From an uncultured Oscillospiraceae bacterium (GTDB taxonomy: Bacteria; Bacillota; Clostridia; Oscillospirales; Oscillospiraceae), in NCBI GenBank assembly GCA_947627745.1, contig CANQXH010000018.1, positions 1 to 32,770 on the forward strand: a stretch of 32,770 nt of DNA. Reading direction: 5' to 3'. Numbering within the stretch: position 1 is the stretch's first letter; each line of letters starts with the position of its first letter. A program made the position numbers and the translations under genes. Below the pieces are notes generated by a model. That model did not search any database and was not told where the DNA came from. It saw only the letters and a list, made by a program, of their open reading frames with translations. Below, in pieces: positions 23,676-32,302 of this stretch.

Positions 23676-26525
23676 TCAGCTTACGATCATCATATTGATG
23701 GAGGCGCCCCGGGTGCCCAGGACCACCTTGTCCTCCCAGACGACGGGGGTGGCCTCGATGGTGGAGCCCAGATTGACGTGATCCAGCTTTTCGCCGGTGG
23801 CCCCGTCGATCAGATACACGGTTCCGTCCGAGCAGGCCTGGATCAGATACACCTTCCCACTCTCGTCATATACCGCCGAGGTGGAGCTCCAGCCATAGTA
23901 AGGAAGGTCACATTCCCAGGCAATGGAGCCGTCGGAGGTGTTGAAAGCCACCAGCTTGCCGTCGTACAGATCCGGGGCCCGGGAGATGGAGTAGATGATC
24001 AGCCCTTCGATGTCGGTGCCCTTCCGGCCCAGCAGGGGGGAGGACTGAACGCCGCCGGAGACCTCATCCACAGTGCCGCACTCCCAGGGATGCTCCCAGA
24101 CGATCTCGCCGGTTTGGGCGTCCAGCTTGTAGATGGAGATCTCGCCCCAGCTGCCCTCCGCGGTCCAGTGGAGGGAGGGAGCGGTGTAGATATAGCCGTT
24201 GTTGTCGTCCCCCCACTCAAACACGGGGGTGGAGTTGGAGTCGTCCAGGGTGTCCTGGACCCAGACCAGCGCCATGGTATTCAGATCCACGCAGAAGAAC
24301 AGGCCGCCGTTTTCGGAAACGTAGAGGTACGACCCTACCACTACGCAGCTGGCCTCCATACCCACCCAGTAGGAGTAGGAGCCGAACCGGTTCGGACTGT
24401 AACTGGCCTTGGCCTCCACCTCCGGGTCCACAGAGATGGTGCCGGCGCTCTTGTCGTAGCGGGTATTCAGAGCGATGGTGTAGAGCTGGCCGTTTTCCCC
24501 GGGCCAGATCAGGGTGTCGGTGTTCCCGCAGACCAGCGGGGAGGAATCGTAGGCATTCCAGCTGCGGGGGACGTGGGATTCATTGTAGCCCATTTCCGCC
24601 AGCACGGTGCAGTCGACCAGGCTGATGATATACATTCTGGGGGAGGTATAGTCCACATAGTCGCCGGAGCCCACATACAGCAGGGGATAGCCTCTGGGAT
24701 CGATGGCGCCCGCGCCCTTGAAATTCATGCCGATATACATCCGGTCACGGGTGTAGCTGCCGTCGTCCAGATCCAGAAAGTAGATATACCCGTCCAGGGT
24801 GGCGTAGATGACCTCCACCAGGTTTTCCTTGTTCTTTTTTTCCTGATACAGGTTCATGATCTGCTTGGTTTCGTTGTCCCATTGGACCAGCAGGGGCTGG
24901 CCTGTCCAGCCGCAGCCGGACCAGCCGTTGCAGGAGCCCACGGGGACGTTCCAATCCCAGGAAATGGTCTTGCCGCTCACCGTGGCTGTGCCATAGGTGG
25001 AGCCGGTGCGGAAGTTATCGCCCCGAAAGGTGGAGATGCAGGGGAGCGCGGCCGCGTATTCCTCGCTTTTCCCGAAGACGATGGGATTTTCACGCTGATA
25101 GGAATCCACGATTTCATCGTCAATGATGACTTCCCAGTTGATGTCAAAGTTGTCCGGATCCGTATTTTCCGTGTGATGGGGATGGAAGGTCAGCAGCGGA
25201 TCCGGCGGCTCGGTGGGGGGGACGGTGGGTTCGGTGGTGGCCGGGGGAGAAGTAGGAGCCGCTGTTGGCGGCTCCGTAGCTTCGGTTGTGGGGACCTCCG
25301 TACTGACGGAGGTAGAAGGGACAGGATCGAAGTAAGCTGTGTTTTCCAGGTGCTGGAACTGCAAGACGCAGAGGATCGTCACCAGCGCCACCAGAGCGGT
25401 GACGGCGTACAGCGCGATGGAGACGATTCGCTGGGTGCTGCTGGGCCGGTGACGGCTCATAATGTTGATCACCAGCATGATGATGGAGGCCACCGCCAGT
25501 ACGCAGGAAATTGCGGCCAGGGCGATCAGAGCCATCAGCATACTCTGATGGGCGGGATTTTCCTGCCTCTGATCACCAGGCTGGGTCGTGGCGGATGGGG
25601 GCGTGGTGGACTGGGACCCGGTGCTCGGCGTGGTAGCCTGAGGACGGGACACCTGGGGACTGTCGGAATCTCCCACGGTGTAGTTGAAGCCCTCTTCCAT
25701 CAGATCCTGGGCCAGGGTCCAGCGCTCATTCTGGCCGTTAGACTTGTCGCCCAGGATCACGCAGGTCAGCCGAGTGCCGCCCTGCTGGGCGGTGGCGATG
25801 AGGCAGCCGGCCCCGTTGGCGTCGGTCCAGGCCAGCAGACCGGTGGCGTAGGAATAGTGGTAGCTGCTGCCGCTTCCTTCCCGGTGCATCAGCAGGTTGG
25901 GATTCTCCACGGAATAGGCGTGGTTGCTGTCTCCCGCGGGGATCTCATAATTGACCCGGGAAAGCATGGCCTGGAAGAGGTCCAGACTGGCTGCCGCCGA
26001 GCCCAGCAGCGCCAAATCCTTGGCAGTGGTGTGCTGATTTTCGTCGGCCTCGCCGTGGGGATTGACGAAGGCGCTGCCCGTCATTTGCAGGGACACGGCC
26101 TTGGCGTTCATCAGCTCCGTAAAGCTGTCGGGATTGTTGGACACATAATTGGCCAGCGCCACCGCCGGGTCGCTGGCGTCGGACAGGAGCATCAGCGTCA
26201 TCAGTTGATCGACGGTCAGCACATCGTCCTCTTCCAGCAGGGCGTCGCTCTCGTAGTCCCCGTCCAGCGTATCGCTGTCCAGCGTGACGGTTACGCTCAG
26301 ATCGGGAATATAGTCAACAGCGGTAAGGGCGGCCAGTAGCTTGGTGGCGGCCATGGGGTCCACGGGATCGTCCCCGCCCTTTTCAAACAGGATCTCGCCG
26401 GAATCCGAATTCATTAAAACCACTTGCTCCGCGTTGACGGTGCCGCTGTATTCCAGGGCAAAGGCCGGGGCGCAGACGCCGAGCAGCAGAACCAAAGCGG
26501 TGAGCAGACAAATCGCTTTTTTCAT
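23676..26525 (-). CDS. Membrane protein fusing a degenerate D-Ala-D-Ala carboxypeptidase domain to a PQQ-like beta-propeller
   Basis: A 949-residue surface protein. Order: signal peptide (residues 1-23), a peptidase S11-like domain (about 25-285), a Thr/Pro/Ser linker (292-320), a transmembrane span (329-356), a short basic loop, a second span (367-390), a Pro/Thr-rich stalk (402-442) and a PQQ/YVTN-type beta-propeller (about 475-949; for example LLVQWDNETKQIMNLYQ, LVAFNTSDGSIAWECDLP, GTVYLIDGATGEKLDHV). With a signal peptide and two spans, both large domains would face outside. The penicillin-binding motifs are lost: SxxK reads A59-A-T-K62, SxN is D116-A-S118, and KTG is A227-T-G. It is therefore unlikely to cleave peptidoglycan. 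The ATG at 26525 follows GGAGGT. A sensor, scaffold or cell-wall-binding role is inferred only. Confidence 0.85.
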   Translation of the reverse strand: MKKAICLLTALVLLLGVCAPAFALEYSGTVNAEQVVLMNSDSGEILFEKGGDDPVDPMAATKLLAALTAVDYIPDLSVTVTLDSDTLDGDYESDALLEEDDVLTVDQLMTLMLLSDASDPAVALANYVSNNPDSFTELMNAKAVSLQMTGSAFVNPHGEADENQHTTAKDLALLGSAAASLDLFQAMLSRVNYEIPAGDSNHAYSVENPNLLMHREGSGSSYHYSYATGLLAWTDANGAGCLIATAQQGGTRLTCVILGDKSNGQNERWTLAQDLMEEGFNYTVGDSDSPQVSRPQATTPSTGSQSTTPPSATTQPGDQRQENPAHQSMLMALIALAAISCVLAVASIIMLVINIMSRHRPSSTQRIVSIALYAVTALVALVTILCVLQFQHLENTAYFDPVPSTSVSTEVPTTEATEPPTAAPTSPPATTEPTVPPTEPPDPLLTFHPHHTENTDPDNFDINWEVIIDDEIVDSYQRENPIVFGKSEEYAAALPCISTFRGDNFRTGSTYGTATVSGKTISWDWNVPVGSCNGWSGCGWTGQPLLVQWDNETKQIMNLYQEKKNKENLVEVIYATLDGYIYFLDLDDGSYTRDRMYIGMNFKGAGAIDPRGYPLLYVGSGDYVDYTSPRMYIISLVDCTVLAEMGYNESHVPRSWNAYDSSPLVCGNTDTLIWPGENGQLYTIALNTRYDKSAGTISVDPEVEAKASYSPNRFGSYSYWVGMEASCVVVGSYLYVSENGGLFFCVDLNTMALVWVQDTLDDSNSTPVFEWGDDNNGYIYTAPSLHWTAEGSWGEISIYKLDAQTGEIVWEHPWECGTVDEVSGGVQSSPLLGRKGTDIEGLIIYSISRAPDLYDGKLVAFNTSDGSIAWECDLPYYGWSSTSAVYDESGKVYLIQACSDGTVYLIDGATGEKLDHVNLGSTIEATPVVWEDKVVLGTRGASINMMIVS

Positions 26526-26565
26526 TGCGTACCTCCAAAACTGCGAATGCAGAATTCTAAATAAC

Positions 26566-26594
26566 AGTATAACACTTTTTCCCATTTTACGCAA
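26566..26594 (-). promoter_or_regulatory. Sigma-A promoter of the S11-like/propeller gene
   Basis: On the minus strand TTGCGT and TATACT are 17 bases apart, 41 bases upstream of the ATG. This makes the longer open frame starting at 26594 untenable. Confidence 0.7.
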
Positions 26595-26702
26595 TAGGGA
26601 ACATCAAAAATGTGGACCGAAATTTCACTGGATATATCGCCCGGAATCCCGGACTGCCGCCGGGACGTACTTGGCGGAACCTACAAATTTCCGCTGATTT
26701 TT

Positions 26703-26719
26703 TTGTCAACAGTTGACAA
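26703..26719. promoter_or_regulatory. Perfect palindrome over the purF -35 box
   Basis: TTGTCAAC, one base, GTTGACAA: an 8+1+8 inverted repeat whose right half contains the TTGACA of the purF promoter. It could be an operator for a repressor; no known regulator is assigned. Confidence 0.5.
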
Positions 26720-26741
26720 GACAGCCCAACCTATATAAAAT
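26713..26741 (+). promoter_or_regulatory. Sigma-A promoter of purF-purC
   Basis: Consensus TTGACA, 17 bases, TAAAAT. Transcription should begin near 26748. A TTG at 26713 that opens a longer frame lies in the -35 box and cannot be the purF start. Confidence 0.85.
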
Positions 26742-26762
26742 AAATCCGCAGTCAATGGGCGT

Positions 26763-26796
26763 TCCGGCCCCAGCCGGGGCGCCGGATGTGTTTTTT
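26763..26796 (+). promoter_or_regulatory. Terminator-like hairpin in the purF leader (candidate attenuator)
   Basis: TCCGGCCCC pairs with GGGGCGCCGGA as a 9-bp stem with one bulge, and six T follow at 26791-26796. It lies about 15-50 bases into the expected transcript and ahead of the ribosome site. Confidence 0.5.
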
Positions 26797-26820
26797 GCGC
26801 GTTTCGCGGGAGGAACGGTT

Positions 26821-28257
26821 TTGAGCGGTTTACATGAGGAGTGCGGTGTTTTTGGCCTGTTTAGCCCGAAGCGCCAGGAGGTGGGCCGAATGGCCTACTA
26901 TGGCCTTTACGCCCTTCAGCACCGGGGGCAGGAGAGCTGCGGCATTGTCGTGTGCGACGACGGGGTGTTCCACTCTCGGAAGGATCTGGGCCTGGTCAGC
27001 GAGGTGTTCTCCGGGGAGAGCCTGGACCGCCTGCCCGCCGGGCGGATGGCGATCGGTCATGTGCGCTACGGCACCACCGGCGGAAGCAGCCGGGCCAACT
27101 GCCAGCCCATCCAGGTCAATCACCACAAGGGCAAGCTGGCCCTGGCCCACAACGGCAACCTGAGCAACGCGTTCCGGCTCCGTCTGGAGCTGGAGGAGAA
27201 GGGCGCCATTTTCCACACCACCAGCGACACCGAGACCATCGCCTATATCATCACCCGGGAGAGATTGACCGCCGGCTCCATCGAGGAGGCGGTCAGCCGG
27301 GCCATGGACACCCTGGAGGGGGCCTATTCCGTGGTGCTGATGTCCGCAACCAAGCTCATCGCCGTCCGGGATCCCCACGGATTCCGCCCATTGTGCTACG
27401 GCAAAATGGAGGACGGGACCTATGTGGTGGCCTCGGAGAGCTGCGCCCTCCAATCCGTGGGCGCTGCCATGGAGCGGGACGTCGAGCCGGGGGAGATCCT
27501 GGTTTTCAGCGACAAGGGCGTTATCTCCCACCGGGAGCACTGCGGGAAGGCCGCTGCCACCCCCTGCGTGTTTGAGCATATCTATTTTGCCCGGTCCGAC
27601 TCCGTGATCGACGGCGTCAGCGTCCAGGCGGCCCGAATGCGGGCAGGGGAGATCCTGGCCAAGACCTACCCCGTGGACGCGGATGTGGTGGTGGGCGTGC
27701 CGGACTCGGGGCTGGACGCGGCCCTGGGCTATTCCCGGGCCTCGGGGATCCCCTATGGCATCGGCTTTCTGAAAAATAAATATATCGGGCGCACCTTTAT
27801 CTCTCCGGGCCAGGATATGCGGGTGAACCAGGTGCGGATCAAGCTCAGCCCCATTCGCCAGACAGTGGAGGGCAGGCGGGTGGTGCTCATTGACGATTCC
27901 ATCGTCCGTGGCAACACCAGCGCCCGGACCGTCAGCCTGCTGCGGGAGGCGGGGGCCAAGGAGGTCCACATGCGGGTCTCCGCGCCGCCCTTCCTGTTCC
28001 CCTGTTACTACGGCACCGACGTGGACTCCCAGGATTATCTGATCGCCTGCCACCATACCGTGGCGGAGATCGGGGAGATGATCGGCGTGGACTCTCTGGG
28101 CTACCTGCCGCTGGAGGACCTGGGGGAGATGTGCGGCTGCGGCAGCTACTGCGCCGCCTGCTTTGACGGAAAATATCCCACCGCCATCCCGGAGGACACC
28201 CGAAAAGACCGGTTTGAGGCTCCGCTGTCCCAGCGGCCTCCCAAAAATAAAGAATAA
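26821..28257 (+). CDS. purF: Amidophosphoribosyltransferase
   Basis: A 478-residue enzyme catalysing the first committed step of purine synthesis, glutamine plus PRPP to 5-phosphoribosylamine. The start is TTG at 26821, seven bases after GGGAGG; it gives [12 protein letters not shown], so the N-terminal nucleophile is Cys8 after removal of a short propeptide. The glutaminase domain shows [11 protein letters not shown] and [10 protein letters not shown]. The phosphoribosyltransferase domain has the PRPP loop [16 protein letters not shown]-terminal cysteines in [12 protein letters not shown] point to the Bacillus-type [4Fe-4S] enzyme. Length equals B. subtilis PurF (476). The longer open frame upstream begins in the -35 box and is rejected. 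purC follows after 16 bases. Confidence 0.96.
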   Translation: MSGLHEECGVFGLFSPKRQEVGRMAYYGLYALQHRGQESCGIVVCDDGVFHSRKDLGLVSEVFSGESLDRLPAGRMAIGHVRYGTTGGSSRANCQPIQVNHHKGKLALAHNGNLSNAFRLRLELEEKGAIFHTTSDTETIAYIITRERLTAGSIEEAVSRAMDTLEGAYSVVLMSATKLIAVRDPHGFRPLCYGKMEDGTYVVASESCALQSVGAAMERDVEPGEILVFSDKGVISHREHCGKAAATPCVFEHIYFARSDSVIDGVSVQAARMRAGEILAKTYPVDADVVVGVPDSGLDAALGYSRASGIPYGIGFLKNKYIGRTFISPGQDMRVNQVRIKLSPIRQTVEGRRVVLIDDSIVRGNTSARTVSLLREAGAKEVHMRVSAPPFLFPCYYGTDVDSQDYLIACHHTVAEIGEMIGVDSLGYLPLEDLGEMCGCGSYCAACFDGKYPTAIPEDTRKDRFEAPLSQRPPKNKE

Positions 28258-28273
28258 AAATTGGAGGATTATC

Positions 28274-28981
28274 ATGGAAAAAGCAGCACAGCTCTATGAA
28301 GGCAAGGCCAAGAAGGTCTTTGCCACCGCCGACCCCAATTATGTCATTGTCTCCTACAAGGACGACGCCACCGCTCTGGACGGCCTGAAAAAGGGCTCCA
28401 TCGCCGGCAAGGGCGCCATCAACAACCGGATGACCAACTTTCTGATGCAGCTGCTGGAAAAGCAGGGGGTCCCTACCCACTTTGTCCGGGAGCTGAACGA
28501 CCGGGAGACCGTGGTGAAGAAGGTCTCCATCGTGCCCCTGGAGGTCATTGTCCGCAATATTTCCGCCGGCCACTTTGCCCAGCGCTACGGCGTGAAGGAG
28601 GGCATCGTGTTTGCCGAGCCCACGGTGGAGTTCTCCTATAAAAACGACGACCTTCACGACCCGCTCCTGAACGACAGCCACGCCCTGGCACTGGGGCTGG
28701 CCACTAAGGAGGAGATTGCCCAGATCAAAGCCATGGCCCTGAAGGTCAATGAGACGCTGAAGGCCTACTTCGCCTCCATTGGCGTCAAACTGGTAGACTT
28801 CAAGCTGGAATTCGGCCGCCTGAGCGACGGTTCCCTGGTCCTGGCCGACGAGATCTCCCCGGATACCTGCCGTTTCTGGGACGCCGAGACCAACGAAAAA
28901 CTGGACAAGGACCGTTTCCGCCGGGATATGGGCGGCGTGGAGGACGCTTATCAGGAAATGATGCGCCGGGTCCTGGGCTGA
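28274..28981 (+). CDS. purC: Phosphoribosylaminoimidazole-succinocarboxamide synthase
   Basis: A 235-residue SAICAR synthase that joins CAIR and aspartate using ATP in purine synthesis. The opening [13 protein letters not shown] and the segments [31 protein letters not shown] and [16 protein letters not shown] are family hallmarks. Length is normal for bacterial PurC. The ATG at 28274 is behind TTGGAGGA and 16 bases after purF. The MATE transporter starts 3 bases after its stop. The other pur genes are not in this window. Confidence 0.96.
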   Translation: MEKAAQLYEGKAKKVFATADPNYVIVSYKDDATALDGLKKGSIAGKGAINNRMTNFLMQLLEKQGVPTHFVRELNDRETVVKKVSIVPLEVIVRNISAGHFAQRYGVKEGIVFAEPTVEFSYKNDDLHDPLLNDSHALALGLATKEEIAQIKAMALKVNETLKAYFASIGVKLVDFKLEFGRLSDGSLVLADEISPDTCRFWDAETNEKLDKDRFRRDMGGVEDAYQEMMRRVLG

Positions 28982-28984
28982 TCC

Positions 28985-30346
28985 ATGGAAGACCCCAAAA
29001 AGGAGGCCCTTTTCGAGCGCACGCCGATCCCTACCGCCGTGGCCCGGCTTTCGATCCCCACCATTTTAAGCTCCCTGGTGATGGTCCTTTACAACCTGGC
29101 GGACACCTGGTTCGTCAGCATGCTTCAGGACCCCATCCAGAGCGCCGCCGTGACCCTGGCGGCGCCGGTGCTGCTGGCCTTTAACGCGGTAAACAATCTG
29201 TTTGGCGTGGGCAGCTCCAGCATGATGGGCCGGGCCCTAGGCCGGAAGGACTACGACACCGTCCGCCGGACATCCGCCTTTGGCTTTTGGGCGGCGGCCC
29301 TCAGCGGCCTGGCCTTCTCCCTGGCGGTGATCGCCTTCCGGGGACCGTTGCTGACCCTCCTGGGCGCCAAGACGGAGAATGTGGAGTCCACCCAGGGCTA
29401 CCTGTTCTGGACCGCCATGTGGGGCGCCACGCCCTCCATCCTCAACGTGGTGCTGGCCTATCTGGTGCGGACCGAGGGAGCCGCCCTCCACGCCAGTATC
29501 GGGACCATGAGCGGCTGCCTGCTGAACATTATCCTGGACCCTCTTTTCATCCTCCCCTGGGGGCTGAACATGGGGGCCGCTGGAGCGGGACTGGCCACCT
29601 TTTTGTCCAACTGCGTGGCCTGCGGCTATTTCTTCGTCCTGCTCTTTGTCCGCCGCCGTACTACCTATGTCTGTGTTTCTCCCCGAATGGCGGTCCCTAC
29701 CGGGCCCATTCTCCGGGGCGTGCTGGCGGTGGGCGTCCCGGCGTCCATCCAGAACCTGCTGAACGTGACCGGTATGACGGTGCTGAACAATTTCACCTCC
29801 CAATTTGGCACCAACGCCGTCACGGCCATGGGCATCTCCTACAAGCTGAACATGATCCCCATGTATATCGCCATGGGCCTGTCCCAGGGCATTATGCCCC
29901 TGATGAGCTACAATTTTGGTGCCCGGAACATTCCCCGGGTGCGCAAGACCCTGTCCTTCGCGGGGAAGCTCTCCCTGACTTTCCTGGTGGCCATGTCCGC
30001 GGTGTACTACCTGTTTGCCGGGGACCTGATCCGACTGTTCATGAAGAACCCGGAGATCGTGGCCTACGGCACCCGATTTCTCCGGGGCATGTGCCTGGGC
30101 ACCCCGTTTTTGTGCCTGGACTTTCTGTGCGTCGGCGCGTTCCAGGCCAGCGGCAAGGGCCTGCTGTCCCTGCTGTTTGCCCTGGCCCGGAAGATTCTGC
30201 TGGAAATTCCGGCCCTGTTCCTCTTAAACGCGCTGTTTCCCCTCTACGGCCTGGCCTATGCCCAGACCTGCGCCGAGCTGATCCTCTCCTTTGCCGCCGT
30301 GGCGGTGCTGCTGGGGATGCTGAGAAGGCTGGAAAAAGAACAATAA
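28985..30346 (+). CDS. MATE family efflux transporter
   Basis: A 453-residue transporter with about twelve transmembrane spans in two homologous halves, which exports drugs or metabolites by sodium or proton antiport. The first half has LSIPTILSSLVMVLYNLADT and GVGSSSMMGRALGR, and the second half has VGVPASIQNLLNVTGMTVLN and MGLSQGIMPLMSYNFGARN. These match the DinF/NorM-like subgroup of Firmicutes; the substrate is not predictable. It starts 3 bases after purC with no strong ribosome site of its own, so it depends on coupling and is the last gene of the purine transcript. Confidence 0.92.
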   Translation: MEDPKKEALFERTPIPTAVARLSIPTILSSLVMVLYNLADTWFVSMLQDPIQSAAVTLAAPVLLAFNAVNNLFGVGSSSMMGRALGRKDYDTVRRTSAFGFWAAALSGLAFSLAVIAFRGPLLTLLGAKTENVESTQGYLFWTAMWGATPSILNVVLAYLVRTEGAALHASIGTMSGCLLNIILDPLFILPWGLNMGAAGAGLATFLSNCVACGYFFVLLFVRRRTTYVCVSPRMAVPTGPILRGVLAVGVPASIQNLLNVTGMTVLNNFTSQFGTNAVTAMGISYKLNMIPMYIAMGLSQGIMPLMSYNFGARNIPRVRKTLSFAGKLSLTFLVAMSAVYYLFAGDLIRLFMKNPEIVAYGTRFLRGMCLGTPFLCLDFLCVGAFQASGKGLLSLLFALARKILLEIPALFLLNALFPLYGLAYAQTCAELILSFAAVAVLLGMLRRLEKEQ

Positions 30347-30351
30347 ATTTC

Positions 30352-30373
30352 GCCCCTCCTTCTCGGGAGGGGC
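30352..30373. terminator. Shared hairpin between convergent MATE and C39-like genes
   Basis: An 8-bp stem (GCCCCTCC with GGAGGGGC) around TTCTCG lies 5 bases from the MATE stop and 5 from the protease stop. Neither side has a long T tract (plus strand AAAACTT, minus strand GAAATTT), so its strength is uncertain. Confidence 0.55.
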
Positions 30374-30378
30374 AAAAC

Positions 30379-31266
30379 TTACGCCTCGTATTGAAGGACC
30401 CACAGGACCTCGAATTGGGGTTCCAGCCGCTCATAGTCCCAGAGCCTGCCGGAATTTTGCCGGCTGTTGGGGTCGTGGATCTGGATTTTCCCGTCCCGGT
30501 ATCCGGATAGCACCATGAAATGTCCGCCCTGCGTGAAGTCTCCCGGGCCCACCACGCAAATAATGGGATTTCCCGCCTCCAGATTGGCCAGGATCCGCTC
30601 CTTGTCCAGAGGAAGCTCTGTGACCGTCAGCCCCAGATCCACAGCCCCCTCGCTGATCAACGTCCAGGAGGAGCCGCTGCCCTTTACGCTGTAATCGTGG
30701 TCTAAGGCGTATGCCACCATTTTATCCGGGGAGAATTTCTCATCTCCGGTGAGGTAAAAGCCCACCATGGCCAGGCTCACCGGGCCGCAGCCCGTCAGGC
30801 CCACCACGTCGGCCCCGTATTGCAGATAGCCCCATCGCTTGTCCCACTGCAAAAACAGGGGCATTTCCGCCAGGCCGTCCTGATCGCCGCTTCCCCGGTA
30901 TTCCGACAGGTCCACCTCATGCTCCTTGCCGTATTCCAGGGGATATTGCAGCACAAAATCCTCGGTTTCCGAGTTGCGTACCAGCAGATTGATGAGAGAC
31001 GTGGGATAGTCGCCAAGGGTCAACCCATGCTGCTGGGCAAAAGCGGAGATGGTCCGCTCCGCCTCCGTAAGGGTGGGGTCCGGCACGGAAACCTGCTGGT
31101 CTGCATGAGAGGGCAGGGGAGCGGCTGAGGACGAATGGGTTTCCGGAGGGGCGTCCGGGACGATATCCGGGGCCACCGCCCGATAAACGGCAAAGATCCC
31201 GATCAGCAGAATTACCGCCACGATCCCAATCGCGCCGGAAAACCGGCGAATTTCCCTGCTTGCCAT
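30379..31266 (-). CDS. Membrane-anchored C39-like cysteine protease (paralog 1)
   Basis: A 295-residue protein with a short N-terminal cytoplasmic part, one membrane span (about 11-32), a Ser/Pro linker and a C39_2-type papain-fold domain outside. Catalytic positions are visible: Q140 in LFLQWDKRWGYLQYG, Cys160 in TGCGPVSLAM, His249 in GGHFMVLSG and Asp265 in IHDPNS. Ahead of this is a domain of about 55 residues (AFAQQHGLTLGDYPTSLINL onward) that is repeated in the neighbouring paralog. No peptide transporter is adjacent, so it is not a bacteriocin-exporter type C39. The ATG at 31266 follows AGGAGG by 7 bases; a GTG at 31272 would be too close. A perfect TATAAT lies at 31293-31298 but no good -35 box is seen. 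Confidence 0.85.
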   Translation of the reverse strand: MASREIRRFSGAIGIVAVILLIGIFAVYRAVAPDIVPDAPPETHSSSAAPLPSHADQQVSVPDPTLTEAERTISAFAQQHGLTLGDYPTSLINLLVRNSETEDFVLQYPLEYGKEHEVDLSEYRGSGDQDGLAEMPLFLQWDKRWGYLQYGADVVGLTGCGPVSLAMVGFYLTGDEKFSPDKMVAYALDHDYSVKGSGSSWTLISEGAVDLGLTVTELPLDKERILANLEAGNPIICVVGPGDFTQGGHFMVLSGYRDGKIQIHDPNSRQNSGRLWDYERLEPQFEVLWVLQYEA

Positions 31267-31340
31267 GCCCACTCCTCCTTACGCTATTGCTTATTATAGC
31301 GCAAGATTTTTCAAAAAGATGTAAAAAGTTTGTTACAAAA

Positions 31341-32120
31341 TCAGCTTCCAGCCCGAATGACCCACAGATTCAGGATCTGCCCTTCCAGCTGGGCGTAATC
31401 CCACAGCTTTTGGGAATTTTCCACGCTGTTGGGGTCGTTGACCCGGATCCGACCGTTTTCGCAGCCGGAAAGAACGATGAAATGCCCTTCGGTGGTGAAA
31501 TCGCCCGGCCCCACCACGCAGATAATGGGGTTCCCCACCTCCAGATTGGCCAGGATGCGCCCCTCGTCCAGGGGAATTTCGGTCACATCCAGCCCCAGCT
31601 TTACGCCACCCTGGCTGATCAGGGTCCACTTGGTGCCGTTTCCCCAGCTGTAATAGCCGTGGGTCAGGGCGAAGGAGATCATCTTGTCGGGGGAGAAGGC
31701 GGCGTCGCCGGTGACATAGTAGCCCGCCATGGCCAGGCACACCGGCCCGCAGGCTGTGAGACCGGCCACATCGGACCCGTATCGCAGATACCCCCACCGC
31801 TGGTCCCACTGCAAAAACAGAGGGACGCCTTGCGTTAGGTCCACATCGGAAAGATCCACGGGATGCTCCTTGTCGTGCTCCAGGGGGTAGTCCAGGACGA
31901 AGCGCTCCGTCTCCGGATTTCGTTCCAGAAGCTGGATCAGGGACGCCGGATAGTCCGAGATGGAAAGGTTCCGGCTTTCTGCAAAGGCCATCACCGTCTG
32001 CTCCGCCGGGGACGGATTTTTGAGGGCGCAGACCTGCCTCGCATCCCGAAAGACCAGGGGCCCGGTGACGAGACAGAGGACCAGCGCCAGAGCGGCGATC
32101 GTAATAGTATTGCGGCGCAT
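31341..32120 (-). CDS. Secreted or anchored C39-like cysteine protease (paralog 2)
   Basis: A 259-residue paralog of the gene next to it, sharing most of its length with it: SDYPASLIQLLERNPETERF, LFLQWDQRWGYLRYGSDVAG, WTLISQGGVKLGLDVTEIPL and GNPIICVVGPGDFT. The signal peptide or anchor covers about residues 4-24. Active site: Q104, Cys124 in TACGPVCLAM, His213 in EGHFIVLSG and Asp229 in VNDPNS. It is shorter because it lacks the linker of paralog 1. The ATG at 32120 follows AGGAGG by 9 bases, which excludes the longer frame from 32162. It probably expresses from a promoter overlapping the repeat element at 32170-32202. The substrate is unknown. Confidence 0.85.
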   Translation of the reverse strand: MRRNTITIAALALVLCLVTGPLVFRDARQVCALKNPSPAEQTVMAFAESRNLSISDYPASLIQLLERNPETERFVLDYPLEHDKEHPVDLSDVDLTQGVPLFLQWDQRWGYLRYGSDVAGLTACGPVCLAMAGYYVTGDAAFSPDKMISFALTHGYYSWGNGTKWTLISQGGVKLGLDVTEIPLDEGRILANLEVGNPIICVVGPGDFTTEGHFIVLSGCENGRIRVNDPNSVENSQKLWDYAQLEGQILNLWVIRAGS

Positions 32121-32152
32121 ATTAAGATTCCTCCTTTTTGAGATCTGCCAAT

Positions 32153-32158
32153 ATTTTA
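32153..32158 (-). promoter_or_regulatory. Likely -10 box for paralog 2 (no consensus -35)
   Basis: TAAAAT on the minus strand, with a 17-base spacer leading to AGACTT, a non-consensus -35 that lies inside the three direct repeats. Confidence 0.45.
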
Positions 32159-32169
32159 ACATCGGAAGG

Positions 32170-32202
32170 TTTAAGAAGTCTTTAAGACTTCCTTAAGAAT
32201 TG
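32170..32202. promoter_or_regulatory. Three 11-base direct repeats, candidate OmpR-family operator
   Basis: TTTAAGAAGTC, TTTAAGACTTC and CTTAAGAATTG follow each other with an 11-base period, one helical turn. The middle also forms a perfect palindrome GAAGTCTT-T-AAGACTTC at 32175-32191. Repeats at this spacing are what PhoB/PhoP-type response regulators bind, and activated promoters of that type have a poor -35, as seen here. Confidence 0.6.
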
Positions 32203-32302
32203 CGGTTGAAAATGCTTTAGATTTTCTAAACGCAAGATTACCGGAAAGGTGCATCACGACTGCATCAGAAAAAAGAAATCTTTGGGAACTTTTTAAAAAC
32301 AG

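Noticed and set aside
23274..26339. A plus-strand open frame of 1021 codons opposite the S11-like/propeller gene
   Set aside because: It is antisense to a gene with signal peptide, recognisable domains, promoter and terminator; its sequence is low-complexity and shows no domain. Long antisense frames are expected in GC-rich coding DNA.
26713..26820. An N-terminal extension of PurF from the TTG at 26713
   Set aside because: That codon lies in the -35 box, and the catalytic Cys must be near the N terminus, which fits the start at 26821.
30379..32120. A bacteriocin export system built around the C39-like proteins
   Set aside because: No ABC transporter domain follows the protease domain, no double-glycine leader peptide is nearby, and the neighbours are a MATE gene and a tRNA.
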